Positions 33,813 through 42,033 of a stretch of DNA of 64,000 bases are shown one piece after another. This stretch comes from Brevibacillus laterosporus DSM 25 (GTDB lineage: Bacteria; Bacillota; Bacilli; Brevibacillales; Brevibacillaceae), in contig NZ_CP017705.1 of assembly GCF_002706795.1 (NCBI RefSeq), positions 1,072,001 to 1,136,000 on the forward strand, read 5' to 3'. Positions within the stretch are counted from its first letter, which is position 1, and each line of letters starts with the position of its first letter. Under the pieces are notes generated by a model that worked only from the letters and a program-made list of their open reading frames with translations, was not told the DNA's origin and did no database searches. Both the position numbers and the translations under genes were made by a program.

Positions 33813-33841
33813 TCTATACGAAGCGAGTTAAGAATTGTTAA
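33813..33841 (-). promoter_or_regulatory. Phage ECF-like promoter, copy 7
   Basis: TTAAC-18-TATAGA with invariant TCGTATAGA, upstream of the primase and ECF-like sigma operon. If that factor reads it, the sigma gene is under autoregulation. Confidence 0.82.
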
Positions 33842-33913
33842 GGGGAGATTTTTATTTTCTGATTCAATCAAATAATGTGGGTATAACACTTTAACTAAGG
33901 CAACAAGAAACAT

Positions 33914-33978
33914 ACAAAAAAGACCAACACAGAACACATCCCTAGGTTTTACCTAGGAAGGTGGAATGTGTCGGTCTT
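33914..33978 (-). terminator. Large intrinsic terminator
   Basis: Nested stems AAGACC/GGTCTT, ACACAT/ATGTGT and CCTAGG/CCTAGG around a TAAAA loop, with TTTTTT after the last arm on the minus strand. It ends the ThyX-side transcript and the candidate RNA described next. Confidence 0.8.
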
Positions 33979-34078
33979 GGTCTGACTTGTCTTCTTCCCA
34001 ATTACCGAAATATGGTCTTTATGTATAAAGGATTACCAAAGGCTTCATCAAGGTGTAGTGTCTATCTGATCGCCACAG
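33914..34078 (-). ncRNA. Candidate phage small RNA
   Basis: A good sigma-A-type promoter (34084-34113) and the large terminator (33914-33978) bracket about 165 bases with no credible reading frame on the minus strand. The opposite-strand frame at 33961-34146 has no ribosome site. It would be made by the host polymerase, unlike most phage genes. Structure other than the terminator is not obvious. Confidence 0.5.
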
Positions 34079-34083
34079 GTAGA

Positions 34084-34113
34084 ATTATAAGGGAAAGGTA
34101 TGTAATGAGTCAA
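34084..34113 (-). promoter_or_regulatory. Predicted sigma-A promoter for the small RNA
   Basis: TTGACT (34113-34108), 18-base spacer, TATAAT (34089-34084). The consensus -10 makes it one of the best host-type promoters in the prophage part of the window. Confidence 0.65.
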
Positions 34114-34166
34114 CACAAAAATAGTTCAATAGTACCTACCTGCTGAATTAACCAGTAATACCCGAC

Positions 34167-34745
34167 TTACGATAAACGAATTTCTTCGTTCTTTAGTAGC
34201 ACTTCTACATCCATATTCATCTTCATTACAGTAACCTGTTCCGAGAAATCAGGACTAAAATATACAATCTTAATCTCTCTAATCTGTAATCCAAGGTGCA
34301 TAAAAGCAAAAACAGGGTTAAATTCCTCCTTCATTGCGTCTCCCAGTTTTATCTTGTAATCGTTATAAGCCTGACTAGGGTGCGTCTGCATGTGTTTAAG
34401 CATAAACGACTCAGGGTATGTATGTTTAGCAGTGTATTTAATGATGATTAATTCACCCATTACTGCAACCCTTGTTTCAATTGGACCCCTCTCGATAAAT
34501 TCTTTTCTCAGTCTTGATGCTATTTTAGCGAGTGTTCTCTCGAAGTCCCTGCTATCAATTACATCTTCACTCCCGTCTACCCAACTATGTCTATTTATAT
34601 TAACTAAAACTGGTACAGCTAGACAAGCAACAAAAGCTCTCATTAACAGCCAACCATTCATTAGGTATAAAGATATGCCCCAAGATGTATCTCGGGACAT
34701 ATATCCTAAGTGCTTATACTCTTTTTGTAGAATGGTAATGCCCAC
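34167..34745 (-). CDS. Hypothetical protein, 192 aa
   Basis: The frame starts inside the end of thyX. There is a hydrophobic segment near residues 30-48 (MNGWLLMRAFVACLAVPVLVN), so a start at an internal Met is possible and would leave an N-terminal membrane anchor. The rest is soluble-looking, with RVAVMGELIIIKY and an acidic-to-basic mix. No family recognised. Confidence 0.6.
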   Translation of the reverse strand: MGITILQKEYKHLGYMSRDTSWGISLYLMNGWLLMRAFVACLAVPVLVNINRHSWVDGSEDVIDSRDFERTLAKIASRLRKEFIERGPIETRVAVMGELIIIKYTAKHTYPESFMLKHMQTHPSQAYNDYKIKLGDAMKEEFNPVFAFMHLGLQIREIKIVYFSPDFSEQVTVMKMNMDVEVLLKNEEIRLS

Positions 34746-35584
34746 TTCCCACTCTCATCTAACTCAATCAACCCGCATTTCTTTTTTTCAGGGCAACCAC
34801 TCGCCATGTAACAAGGCATATTCACATCACCAAAGATCGTAGGGAAAACTTTCTTCAGTTGGTGGGTCTCCTGTCTTCGGATGCGCCGAATCTCATCCTG
34901 TGCCCTCAAGCACAACCGCTTCTCTGCGTGGTGAATCCACGACCACAGGTTTCGGGTGTCCATATACACAGTATTAATTCCCACAGGGAGCCGCGCTCTC
35001 ATGGTCTCACGAATACGCTCAGGGTTTAGGTCAAGGCTATCCCAAAAGTCGTTCAGCTCCTCGTCAGTATACTTCGAGTACCGATATATTGCCCGTTCGT
35101 GATCGTCAATCCACTCTTGACGCATACCGAGTAAGAACCCCGCCCGTTCAGGGTCTTTATCCATTACCCTTGATATATAGGACATTTCCAGATAGTTGGG
35201 TACATAGTAGGTCAATCCACCGTCTGCCGCCCGACAGTATCGCAGGGAACGCTCATCGAATGATGCGAGTCGTGCCCTCAAGTCCTGCCGTGCAACGAAG
35301 ATTGGAACCTTCTTCACGAATGTAGCCGAGCCATGCTCAATCACTGTGTTGTGGTGACTATCTCGGCAGTGTAATGAAATCCTCTGTCCAATCTTATTAG
35401 GTATCAAGGTCTCATCATCGTGCGCTACCTGTACCGTGTCGTAACACAGTGCCCCCGCGTTTGCTACGAGCACTTCTGCCCCGTCATACCACCCCACCAT
35501 GACCGAAGTCATTAGTGGGATTTCACGAGTTAATTCGATCACGTTCTTATACTTCTTCCCGTTATATTCAAGCCTTACTGCCAT
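34706..35584 (-). CDS. thyX: Flavin-dependent thymidylate synthase ThyX
   Basis: 292 aa. The signature RARLASFDERSLRY is a variant of the ThyX motif RHRxxSxNExSxRY, with Asp in place of Asn. It makes dTMP from dUMP with FAD and methylenetetrahydrofolate. A C-terminal cysteine-rich segment (CYMASGCPEKKKCG) is extra. With the dUTPase, dTMP kinase and reductase it completes the phage route to dTTP. Confidence 0.9.
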   Translation of the reverse strand: MAVRLEYNGKKYKNVIELTREIPLMTSVMVGWYDGAEVLVANAGALCYDTVQVAHDDETLIPNKIGQRISLHCRDSHHNTVIEHGSATFVKKVPIFVARQDLRARLASFDERSLRYCRAADGGLTYYVPNYLEMSYISRVMDKDPERAGFLLGMRQEWIDDHERAIYRYSKYTDEELNDFWDSLDLNPERIRETMRARLPVGINTVYMDTRNLWSWIHHAEKRLCLRAQDEIRRIRRQETHQLKKVFPTIFGDVNMPCYMASGCPEKKKCGLIELDESGKWALPFYKKSIST

Positions 35585-35598
35585 TGATGTCTTCCTCC

Positions 35599-36801
35599 CT
35601 AGTCTTTGTAAGGGTCGAACTCGTTAGCTCCCGCCATGCACACGCCGATAGGTCTGAGCACATTCAGGATGTCAAGTGTTCCCACGTGAGCGTCCAGTAC
35701 TTCTTGGAGCTTGCGGTACACGAACGGACTTTCATCGGTTCCCGCCCCACGCAACTCAACGCCGTACTTCTTGATAGCGTCACCCATCATCTCCTGAGAG
35801 ATTGCACCACCCGAACGAGTCCTAGTGTGGTAGTTCATTTTCCCTGCCGCTTGTGTACGACTCATTACGCGACCCGCACCATGGACAGTGCTGTAGAATG
35901 CGTTCTCGCTTTCCTCGGTGTTACGCCCTTGGACGATCACAGAGATGTCACCCATTGAGCCACCAATGAAGCCTGTTTGACCAGGAGCCAAAGGTGTTGC
36001 TCCTTTACGAACCACGATCACATCCTTACCGAAGTGGTTTTCCTTCCAAGCATAGTTATGGTGATTATGCACTGAGAAAGTTGCTTTGGCTCCCAGGATG
36101 GAGAGCACTTGGTCAATCACATAGTCACGACCTGCATAAGCGTACCGACCTGCCAACTTCATTGCACGGTAGTACATATCCCCGATCTCAGTATCAAGGT
36201 CAAATAGTGTTGGTGGTTGTTCCATTTTTTCCCCAGGAGTCTTACCTAAGAACTCACGCCCCGCGCCAATGTTCAGGAACCCACTAGCTGTCTTGTGACC
36301 AAACCCACGGCTACCAAAGTGGTTCGCAATCCAGATAGCTCCTGTGGCAGGTTCAACGAAGATGTCTACGAAGTGATTTCCAGAGCCTACCGTTCCCAGT
36401 TGGTTCTGGGCTAAAGACTTCATCTTCTCAAGAACACCCAGTTCAGCGAACACAGCCCAGTCAGCATCATCAAACAGCTCATGATCGACACGCTCACTAT
36501 TAGTCCGACCGACACCGAAGGATATTCTACGAGCAACCTCGTCCATGATGGAAGGTAGCTTGTCCTGAACGTCCTCGATTTGAAGGTTCGTGCGTACTGC
36601 CTTATTGCCGCAACCAATATCGTACCCAACTCCTGAAGGAGAGATTTGACCGTCATACACGATCACACCGCCGACTGGTTGGCTATATCCGAAGTGACCG
36701 TCTGCACATAGAACACCGCCGACCACATTACCTGTACTCAAACAAGTGTTGAACTGTCCAATTGTTTTCTCATCATGATTACCGTAGATTACTGTTTGCA
36801 T
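35599..36801 (-). CDS. rtcB: RNA-splicing ligase RtcB
   Basis: 400 aa from ATG 36801 (a frame extension upstream overlaps another gene). Motifs: ADGHFGYSQPVGG, GYDIGCG, GSGNHFVD, HNHHNYAW and STVHGAGRVMSR, covering the metal sites and the histidine guanylylated by GTP. It joins RNA with 2',3'-cyclic phosphate ends to 5'-OH. Phages can use it to mend tRNA cut by host anticodon nucleases. It lies beside a DNA ligase. Confidence 0.93.
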   Translation of the reverse strand: MQTVIYGNHDEKTIGQFNTCLSTGNVVGGVLCADGHFGYSQPVGGVIVYDGQISPSGVGYDIGCGNKAVRTNLQIEDVQDKLPSIMDEVARRISFGVGRTNSERVDHELFDDADWAVFAELGVLEKMKSLAQNQLGTVGSGNHFVDIFVEPATGAIWIANHFGSRGFGHKTASGFLNIGAGREFLGKTPGEKMEQPPTLFDLDTEIGDMYYRAMKLAGRYAYAGRDYVIDQVLSILGAKATFSVHNHHNYAWKENHFGKDVIVVRKGATPLAPGQTGFIGGSMGDISVIVQGRNTEESENAFYSTVHGAGRVMSRTQAAGKMNYHTRTRSGGAISQEMMGDAIKKYGVELRGAGTDESPFVYRKLQEVLDAHVGTLDILNVLRPIGVCMAGANEFDPYKD

Positions 36802-36958
36802 TTTCTTCATCCTCTCGTTCATTTGGAATAGAAACCTCAACGTACACACCACAAGGGCAAGAGAGGTTAGAGACAATTCCATCCCCTTCCCTCCCGTAGT
36901 CTTCAAAAGAGAAGTCGCCACCCCAAATCAGTTCATGCTCACATCTTGGGCAATTCAT
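36779..36958 (-). CDS. Small zinc-ribbon protein, 59 aa
   Basis: Starts at ATG 36958, overlapping the ligase stop (ATGA). CPRCEHELIWGGDFSFED and LSCPCGVY give four cysteines of a zinc ribbon. Acidic tail. Similar small proteins are common in phages, but the function is unknown. Confidence 0.7.
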   Translation of the reverse strand: MNCPRCEHELIWGGDFSFEDYGREGDGIVSNLSCPCGVYVEVSIPNEREDEENANSNLR

Positions 36959-38043
36959 AGAACACACTCCGATGCGTTCTTGTCGTCACGCATACGTGAG
37001 AACTGTGGGTGACGGTAAAATCCATCCTTTGTCTTCTGCATGGCTTTGATCTCCATAACTTCTCCGATATATTTGTCAGGATTTTCTGACATGTCCTTAC
37101 GAAGCTCCTCTGTAATGCCAGAGCACTCGCCTAACTCAATCAGATTCCCGTGCTCATTGAACTTCCCGAACTTCCCGAACTTCACCGCCCCAACCCAGTC
37201 ATTGAAGAAGAACTTGGTAACAGGAACCCATCCCTCAATAGGCATGTACACCTGTTCACCGTCCTCCAACAGTTTAACGTCCAGTACCTCATAGGTATTA
37301 AGAACAAGCTCTTTCTCGCCGCTTGGGTTAAGCCAGTAAGACCATGTTTCGATTTCTTTGCCTGTATACTCTCGGACTGCATCCTTGAAGCCTATGATGA
37401 CCACATCATCATCAATCTCTGTCTTAACCTTTATCCAGTTCTTCGCAGGTTTCTTGCCTGGAACGTACTTGCCATTCACATTCTTCAGCATCACGCCCTC
37501 GCCGCCACGAGCCAAGATACTCTCAAGGAACTCTTTCTTGTCAGTACGAACATACTGCGAGAGCTTCATGTAATCGTTAGCTACCATTGGGAATACTCGC
37601 TCAAGAACAGCTCGGCGTTCGTGCCATGGCTTGTCGATCAACCATTCACCTTCAAGCATCAGGATGTCGTAGACCATGTACAGAAGATTTCCTTGTTCTT
37701 CCTGACGCTCGATAGCCTTATCTGCCTTTGCCCCAAGTATTGAAGTAACCTCATTTGATGTTTTGCCTGGAATGTACAGTTCTCCATCAAGAATGATTCC
37801 AGGGAAGATTGAAAGGTGTTCGGCTAGGTGTGGAATCCGATCAGTCTTCTCGACAGGGATACCGTCAACATCACTGATACGGCGTGAGAAGAATCTGCCG
37901 AAGATTGAGAGATAACGAGAACCGTCCCATTTCTCCTCAGCAATGTAGTTAAGGTCACTGAGGAAGGCTTCAAGTTTTGAACCATCCTTTACAGAAGTAC
38001 CTCCCATAGGCAGTACATGCTTGTCCAATGGATAATCACGCAT
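36955..38043 (-). CDS. ATP-dependent DNA ligase
   Basis: 362 aa. Motif I EEKWDGSRY (Lys nucleophile), motif III ILDGELY, motif IV GGEGVMLKN and motif V NWIKVKT are all visible, with a C-terminal OB domain. It seals nicks in phage DNA. Start ATG 38043 fits the family. Confidence 0.92.
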   Translation of the reverse strand: MRDYPLDKHVLPMGGTSVKDGSKLEAFLSDLNYIAEEKWDGSRYLSIFGRFFSRRISDVDGIPVEKTDRIPHLAEHLSIFPGIILDGELYIPGKTSNEVTSILGAKADKAIERQEEQGNLLYMVYDILMLEGEWLIDKPWHERRAVLERVFPMVANDYMKLSQYVRTDKKEFLESILARGGEGVMLKNVNGKYVPGKKPAKNWIKVKTEIDDDVVIIGFKDAVREYTGKEIETWSYWLNPSGEKELVLNTYEVLDVKLLEDGEQVYMPIEGWVPVTKFFFNDWVGAVKFGKFGKFNEHGNLIELGECSGITEELRKDMSENPDKYIGEVMEIKAMQKTKDGFYRHPQFSRMRDDKNASECVL

Positions 38044-38055
38044 TAAAATTACCTC

Positions 38056-38313
38056 CTAGAGTTTGGTTACTTTCTTCGGGCATACTTTAAGTAGATGACG
38101 GGATTTCTTGCCGTTCAGCTCAAACCACGATGCGCACTTGTTTTCGAGGTACCATTTGCAATCGCGGCAGATTTGCTGAACCACGTTCTGGCATCTCATA
38201 GGCACTCGATCTTGGTGTTTGGCAGGGATTTTATCCCCACCGATCACCAGTGCCTTGCGGCAATTATTGAAGTAATCGCAACCGTTACAGGCTACGTTAA
38301 TTTTGTTTTCCAT
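38056..38313 (-). CDS. Cysteine-rich protein, 85 aa
   Basis: Cysteines in CNGCDYFNNC, CQN, ICRDC and KC, plus a late KVCPKK, suggest zinc or iron-sulphur binding. No family recognised. It overlaps the gene upstream by 17 bases. Confidence 0.62.
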   Translation of the reverse strand: MENKINVACNGCDYFNNCRKALVIGGDKIPAKHQDRVPMRCQNVVQQICRDCKWYLENKCASWFELNGKKSRHLLKVCPKKVTKL

Positions 38314-38494
38314 CGGATTCCTCGATCTTGAGCAAACTGAAGGCTACGAGACTAACTGTTGTGATTGCGCCATGGTTTTCTTCAATGAAGGAAAACGCTT
38401 CTTCAGTAGCTCCTACAATGTCAGATGCAAAGCTTCGGAACTCAGTGGTAATAATCTCGTCCCTACTCAGGGCGAATGTCAGTCTGTACAGCAT
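38297..38494 (-). CDS. Hypothetical protein, 65 aa
   Basis: ATG 38494 (MLYRLTFALS) is preferred: GAGGAGG lies about six bases upstream, whereas the longer frame starts further up with no site. Helical, mildly hydrophobic in the second half. No family recognised. Confidence 0.55.
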   Translation of the reverse strand: MLYRLTFALSRDEIITTEFRSFASDIVGATEEAFSFIEENHGAITTVSLVAFSLLKIEESDGKQN

Positions 38495-38786
38495 CTTCAT
38501 CCTCCTCTTGTGCAGTAAGCTCGATGTCTCGAACTTCTGTGAGATCAATAATATGGGCTACATCGTCTGTATCTTCCAACGTAATCGCCTTACCCTCGTT
38601 CTTGTGTTTAGTGAAAAGCCTTCGGTACTCTTGCTTAACTTCATCAGCATTTAGAGGGATTTCACGGATGACCTTTCCAGTTTCTTTTTCCTTTTGCTGA
38701 ATTATTGGATTGCTCTCAACCCAGGTGACGGTCTTCTTCTTGCCATTCCCCTTAAAGTAGAAATGAGCCGTGAGTTGTACATTCAT
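38463..38786 (-). CDS. Hypothetical acidic protein, 107 aa
   Basis: First gene after promoter copy 8, with AAGGAGGT before ATG 38786. The C-terminus is strongly acidic (AQEEDEDAVQTD). No family recognised. Confidence 0.65.
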   Translation of the reverse strand: MNVQLTAHFYFKGNGKKKTVTWVESNPIIQQKEKETGKVIREIPLNADEVKQEYRRLFTKHKNEGKAITLEDTDDVAHIIDLTEVRDIELTAQEEDEDAVQTDIRPE

Positions 38787-38812
38787 CAGGTAGTACCTCC
38801 TTAAAATAAAAT

Positions 38813-38846
38813 GGCTCCCTAATTCCTCTATACGAGGAGGGGAGCC
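38813..38846 (-). terminator. Terminator enclosing the -10 of promoter copy 8
   Basis: GGCTCCC and GGGAGCC arms, with a further CCTC/GAGG pairing inside, surround the TATAGA box. On the minus strand a T-rich ATTTTATTTT tract follows. Readthrough from the helicase would form the hairpin; transcripts starting at the promoter would contain only one arm. Confidence 0.7.
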
Positions 38847-38855
38847 AAGAGTTAA
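38827..38855 (-). promoter_or_regulatory. Phage ECF-like promoter, copy 8
   Basis: TTAAC-18-TATAGA with invariant TCGTATAGA. It drives the 107-aa gene through the ligase, RtcB and ThyX genes. Confidence 0.82.
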
Positions 38856-38858
38856 GAG

Positions 38859-40115
38859 CTAAAACACCATTTCTTCTTTTGTAGTTTCTTCCCATATACC
38901 AGTGTCAAGGTCGGTACGCATGAAGACATCCTCATCCTTTTTACCACCACGGTTTTTCTTTAACGAGAGCTTGAAGATATCGTCAATCTTACGAAGGGTG
39001 ACAACCTTCGTAGCTTTCTGTGCAGGATTGTCCGACTCCTGAATTTGGTGAAGCTCGGGCGCGGCATTCGGGTTTTTCTTCTGATCTTTCGCTGAATCAC
39101 GACCTGCTTGCGCCAACATGATTGTAGGTGTCTTCGTACTGAGGTTCACTTCACGGATGCCGTTGGTCACGTTGATAATGCGACGGCGAATATCTCTCTC
39201 CCCCGTCCCGTCCGAAAGGTCATACAACTGGTCAAGCACGATCAGCCCTGGTCGCTCGGATTCGATAATCGCTCGTATGTCCATTGGAGTAAAAGGCTTA
39301 CCGCGGTTAGAGTCTTGTGAGAGGATGACCATGCGTTGGTCTTTCTTCATAAGCTCCTGGGTGTACTCACGGTACAGCTCAGCATCCATTAGTCGCCCCT
39401 CATTCAATGCGCGGTTACTGAAGTGCGCCCTAAAGGTATCCATCCGATAAGCAACTTCAAGCTCAGGCATCTCTGTACTTAGGTAGATGATAGGGTCATT
39501 AATGTTCGCTTTAACAAAGGACAGCCATGCCACGTAAGCAAAGAACTCGCCCACCCATGATTTACCCTCGTTCGTCCGACCTGCTAGAAGAACCAAGTCA
39601 TCCATCTTCCACCCGCCCGTAAGATCATCTAATCCTTTAATGCCTGTGGTTATTCCTGACAGACCTGTCTGACCGTGCTTCTCCATGTACTTGTTGTAGC
39701 GATCTTCAGCGTGTTTCGTCCATTCGTACTGCCCTATGTTTCCTGTAAACTTCTTGAGCATTACATCAAGATCGTTACGCATCTTCCACATAGCTTCGAG
39801 AGTCTTGCCCTCGTTCGTCAGGTTAGCATTCTCTACAAGAACTGGACGGTAGTCCATATACGCCCGCTGTTCTCGCAAGACATTCACGCAGTACTCTATT
39901 GGGTCAAGTTCTTTCAGAACCCTGAAATCCTCAAACTCTACTGCCACTGTTTCAATGGTTGGCATATGCCCGTTCATGTCGTTACGGAAGTTCTCAACCC
40001 ACTGGACGACATCCTGAAGGGCAATAAAGTAGGTGCTATCTATCCCATGCTTCCGCATGAGGTAAGGGTCTTTGCTGATTAGCCAATGATTAAGATATGA
40101 AAGTTCCTCAAGCAC
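38859..40115 (-). CDS. Replicative DNA helicase, DnaB-like
   Basis: 418 aa. RecA-type core with Walker A GRTNEGKSW (about 179-187) and a Walker B-like LIVLDQLYDLSD. N-terminal domain shorter than in host DnaB. The start overlaps the end of the loader gene. It would unwind the phage fork with the primase at 32521. Confidence 0.88.
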   Translation of the reverse strand: MLEELSYLNHWLISKDPYLMRKHGIDSTYFIALQDVVQWVENFRNDMNGHMPTIETVAVEFEDFRVLKELDPIEYCVNVLREQRAYMDYRPVLVENANLTNEGKTLEAMWKMRNDLDVMLKKFTGNIGQYEWTKHAEDRYNKYMEKHGQTGLSGITTGIKGLDDLTGGWKMDDLVLLAGRTNEGKSWVGEFFAYVAWLSFVKANINDPIIYLSTEMPELEVAYRMDTFRAHFSNRALNEGRLMDAELYREYTQELMKKDQRMVILSQDSNRGKPFTPMDIRAIIESERPGLIVLDQLYDLSDGTGERDIRRRIINVTNGIREVNLSTKTPTIMLAQAGRDSAKDQKKNPNAAPELHQIQESDNPAQKATKVVTLRKIDDIFKLSLKKNRGGKKDEDVFMRTDLDTGIWEETTKEEMVF

Positions 40116-40857
40116 GTTTGATGACCCCCTTAGCTGAACCTACTCGTCTATCCCTTCCTTCAATCTGGATGCCCACACAGTCCGACATCAGTCGAGATAC
40201 TGTTCGCTTGCCTAATACTTCCACATGTTGAAGTGCTATAGAATTGAAGTTTGACGTACAAATCGTAGCAAGCCCTTCATTGAAACGTTCGTTGACAATG
40301 AGGTAAGTTTGCTCTGCCGTGAACTTCGATGTTGTACCCGCGCCAACATCATCTAATAGAAGGAACGGAACTTTTTTGATTAACGCAACCCGCCGCTGAA
40401 CACTTTCGTCATCTCTGCGATAACGTAAATCGTCCATCAGATCGGTGTAGCTAACGAACAGCCCGAGGGGATTCTCAAAGTCGAATTTTCCTGTCATGCA
40501 CGTCTTGTAGATGTACTGGCTCAGAAGTACTGTAGCGTTGTATGTCTTTCCTGTTCCTGCACCTGTATTCCAGAAGAAGAAGTTGGTTCCGTTTTCTTCA
40601 ACCTCCTCCACGATGTTATGGATGTATTCGCTGAGACCTTCGTAGACGTACCTGTTGTCGTCATCAACGGTATAGTTGTAGATGTTAGCCTTCAGAAACT
40701 TCTTAGGGATTTCAGATAGCTTTAGTGCCTTGTCCAATCGGAACTTCGGGTTACACCACTCAGGGAAAGAAGGAGTTACCACTTCTCCCGAATACCGTTT
40801 ACAGAAAGGTGTTGCCAAGCATTTTGTACAATCTTCATATGGCGCTTTCACGTTCAT
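40108..40857 (-). CDS. Helicase loader, DnaC/DnaI-like AAA+ ATPase
   Basis: 249 aa. Walker A GAGTGKT (about 99-105), Walker B FLLLDDVG, and a sensor-like CTSNF. The N-terminus carries four cysteines (Cys10, Cys13, Cys19, Cys35), likely a zinc site as in DnaI. It loads the DnaB-type helicase encoded next to it. Confidence 0.87.
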   Translation of the reverse strand: MNVKAPYEDCTKCLATPFCKRYSGEVVTPSFPEWCNPKFRLDKALKLSEIPKKFLKANIYNYTVDDDNRYVYEGLSEYIHNIVEEVEENGTNFFFWNTGAGTGKTYNATVLLSQYIYKTCMTGKFDFENPLGLFVSYTDLMDDLRYRRDDESVQRRVALIKKVPFLLLDDVGAGTTSKFTAEQTYLIVNERFNEGLATICTSNFNSIALQHVEVLGKRTVSRLMSDCVGIQIEGRDRRVGSAKGVIKRA

Positions 40858-40862
40858 TCCCC

Positions 40863-41903
40863 CTAACTAAATAAGTCGTACTGCTCACCGCTTGAGTCCT
40901 CCTCTAGCCGTGGTTTCTCTTCATCCTTGGTCATATACCATGGGAGCTTACCCGTCCGAAAGAACTCATCCAGAACAGCCTGGGTGTTGGTGGAACCGAA
41001 CAACCTAACAGTCTTAGGAGAGAACTGGTCAATGCTGAAAAATCTGTCGATGGATTCCTTTAGAGTGTTGTTATCCTCTTTGGAACCTACTACCCTACCC
41101 ATCGTCTTTTGGTCTTCCTCTGTCCAAGAGTAGGTATTATGGTACTTGTTCTGATACTGCCGCATGAAGTAAGTGCGGAAATGGTTGGTATTCCAGTCCT
41201 CTACTGGAGCTTCATCAGGGTTCTTGCTGACTCCCTTCTTCTTGCCTTTCTCAGGCTTTGTAGGGTCTCCAACCTTCTCCACGCCCTCTGTATTAACAAT
41301 CGTCACTTGACGACTTCTAGGCGCTAAAGGCTTCGGAGCTTCTTCAATTACCTCGACAGTCTCTTGCGATTTAGGCTCCCCCTTGAACCGTACAAACCAT
41401 TGAAAAACTATCTCTCGATAATCCAAGGGGTTATCAGCATTACTGATGATCCCGAACTCACCAGACACCTTGTAAACTTCCAAGGCATTGGTGAATACCT
41501 CACGCTCGTCCGCACCAAACAACTCTTTACGAACCTCGTGTACTATCTCCGAGTGTGCGATTACAGGAACCTTATGAAGCTCTTCAATAAGGTACATCAA
41601 AGGTCTCCCTGTATTGCGGATAGTACTGATTAACCCCTTCTCTCTAAGTTCTTTGACATACTTGGTAACCGAGTTCTTAGACCACCCTAGTTCAGCTCTA
41701 AGCAGGGCTTGGCTCGGGAAGCACTCCTTGCTACCGTTGTACGCATACTGATTTAGATTGTGGTAGAGAGCCTTGGCATCACTCGAAAGAAAATAACATC
41801 TGTCTACCTTGCTGTGAACTTGGGTGAAGCCAAAGTTAACTCCAAACTGAGTAAGAAACTCTTTCTCGGATGAAGCAAACCTTGTTGTGAATCTCTCCTC
41901 CAT
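40863..41903 (-). CDS. Replication initiation protein with helix-turn-helix domain
   Basis: 346 aa from ATG 41903; the longer frame runs back through promoter copy 9. A winged-helix region (CFPSQALLRAELGWSKNSVTKYVKELREKGLI) is typical of phage replication initiators. The C-terminal half is charged with a DnaD-like flavour. Directly followed by the loader and helicase, so it probably marks or opens the origin, whose position is not visible. Confidence 0.75.
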   Translation of the reverse strand: MEERFTTRFASSEKEFLTQFGVNFGFTQVHSKVDRCYFLSSDAKALYHNLNQYAYNGSKECFPSQALLRAELGWSKNSVTKYVKELREKGLISTIRNTGRPLMYLIEELHKVPVIAHSEIVHEVRKELFGADEREVFTNALEVYKVSGEFGIISNADNPLDYREIVFQWFVRFKGEPKSQETVEVIEEAPKPLAPRSRQVTIVNTEGVEKVGDPTKPEKGKKKGVSKNPDEAPVEDWNTNHFRTYFMRQYQNKYHNTYSWTEEDQKTMGRVVGSKEDNNTLKESIDRFFSIDQFSPKTVRLFGSTNTQAVLDEFFRTGKLPWYMTKDEEKPRLEEDSSGEQYDLFS

Positions 41904-41927
41904 GGTAAATACACACCCCCTACTTGC

Positions 41928-41956
41928 TCTATACGACTCGGGTAGGCGAGTGTTAA
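41928..41956 (-). promoter_or_regulatory. Phage ECF-like promoter, copy 9
   Basis: TTAAC-18-TATAGA with invariant TCGTATAGA, heading the initiator, loader and helicase operon. Confidence 0.82.
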
Positions 41957-41960
41957 ATAG

Positions 41961-41990
41961 TTGACAGGAAAGAATCATCAGGATTATACT
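41961..41990 (+). promoter_or_regulatory. Near-consensus sigma-A promoter of the tyrosine recombinase
   Basis: TTGACA (41961-41966), 18-base spacer, TATACT (41985-41990), on the plus strand. It lies four bases from the divergent phage promoter, so the two may compete or be switched by one regulator. Confidence 0.68.
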
Positions 41991-42033
41991 CAAGATTATG
42001 AGCGATCAAATTATGTGATATGGAGGAACCTTC

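Noticed and set aside
33961-34146. Plus-strand 61-codon frame
   Set aside because: No ribosome site, runs through a terminator hairpin and opposes the candidate RNA; treated as chance.
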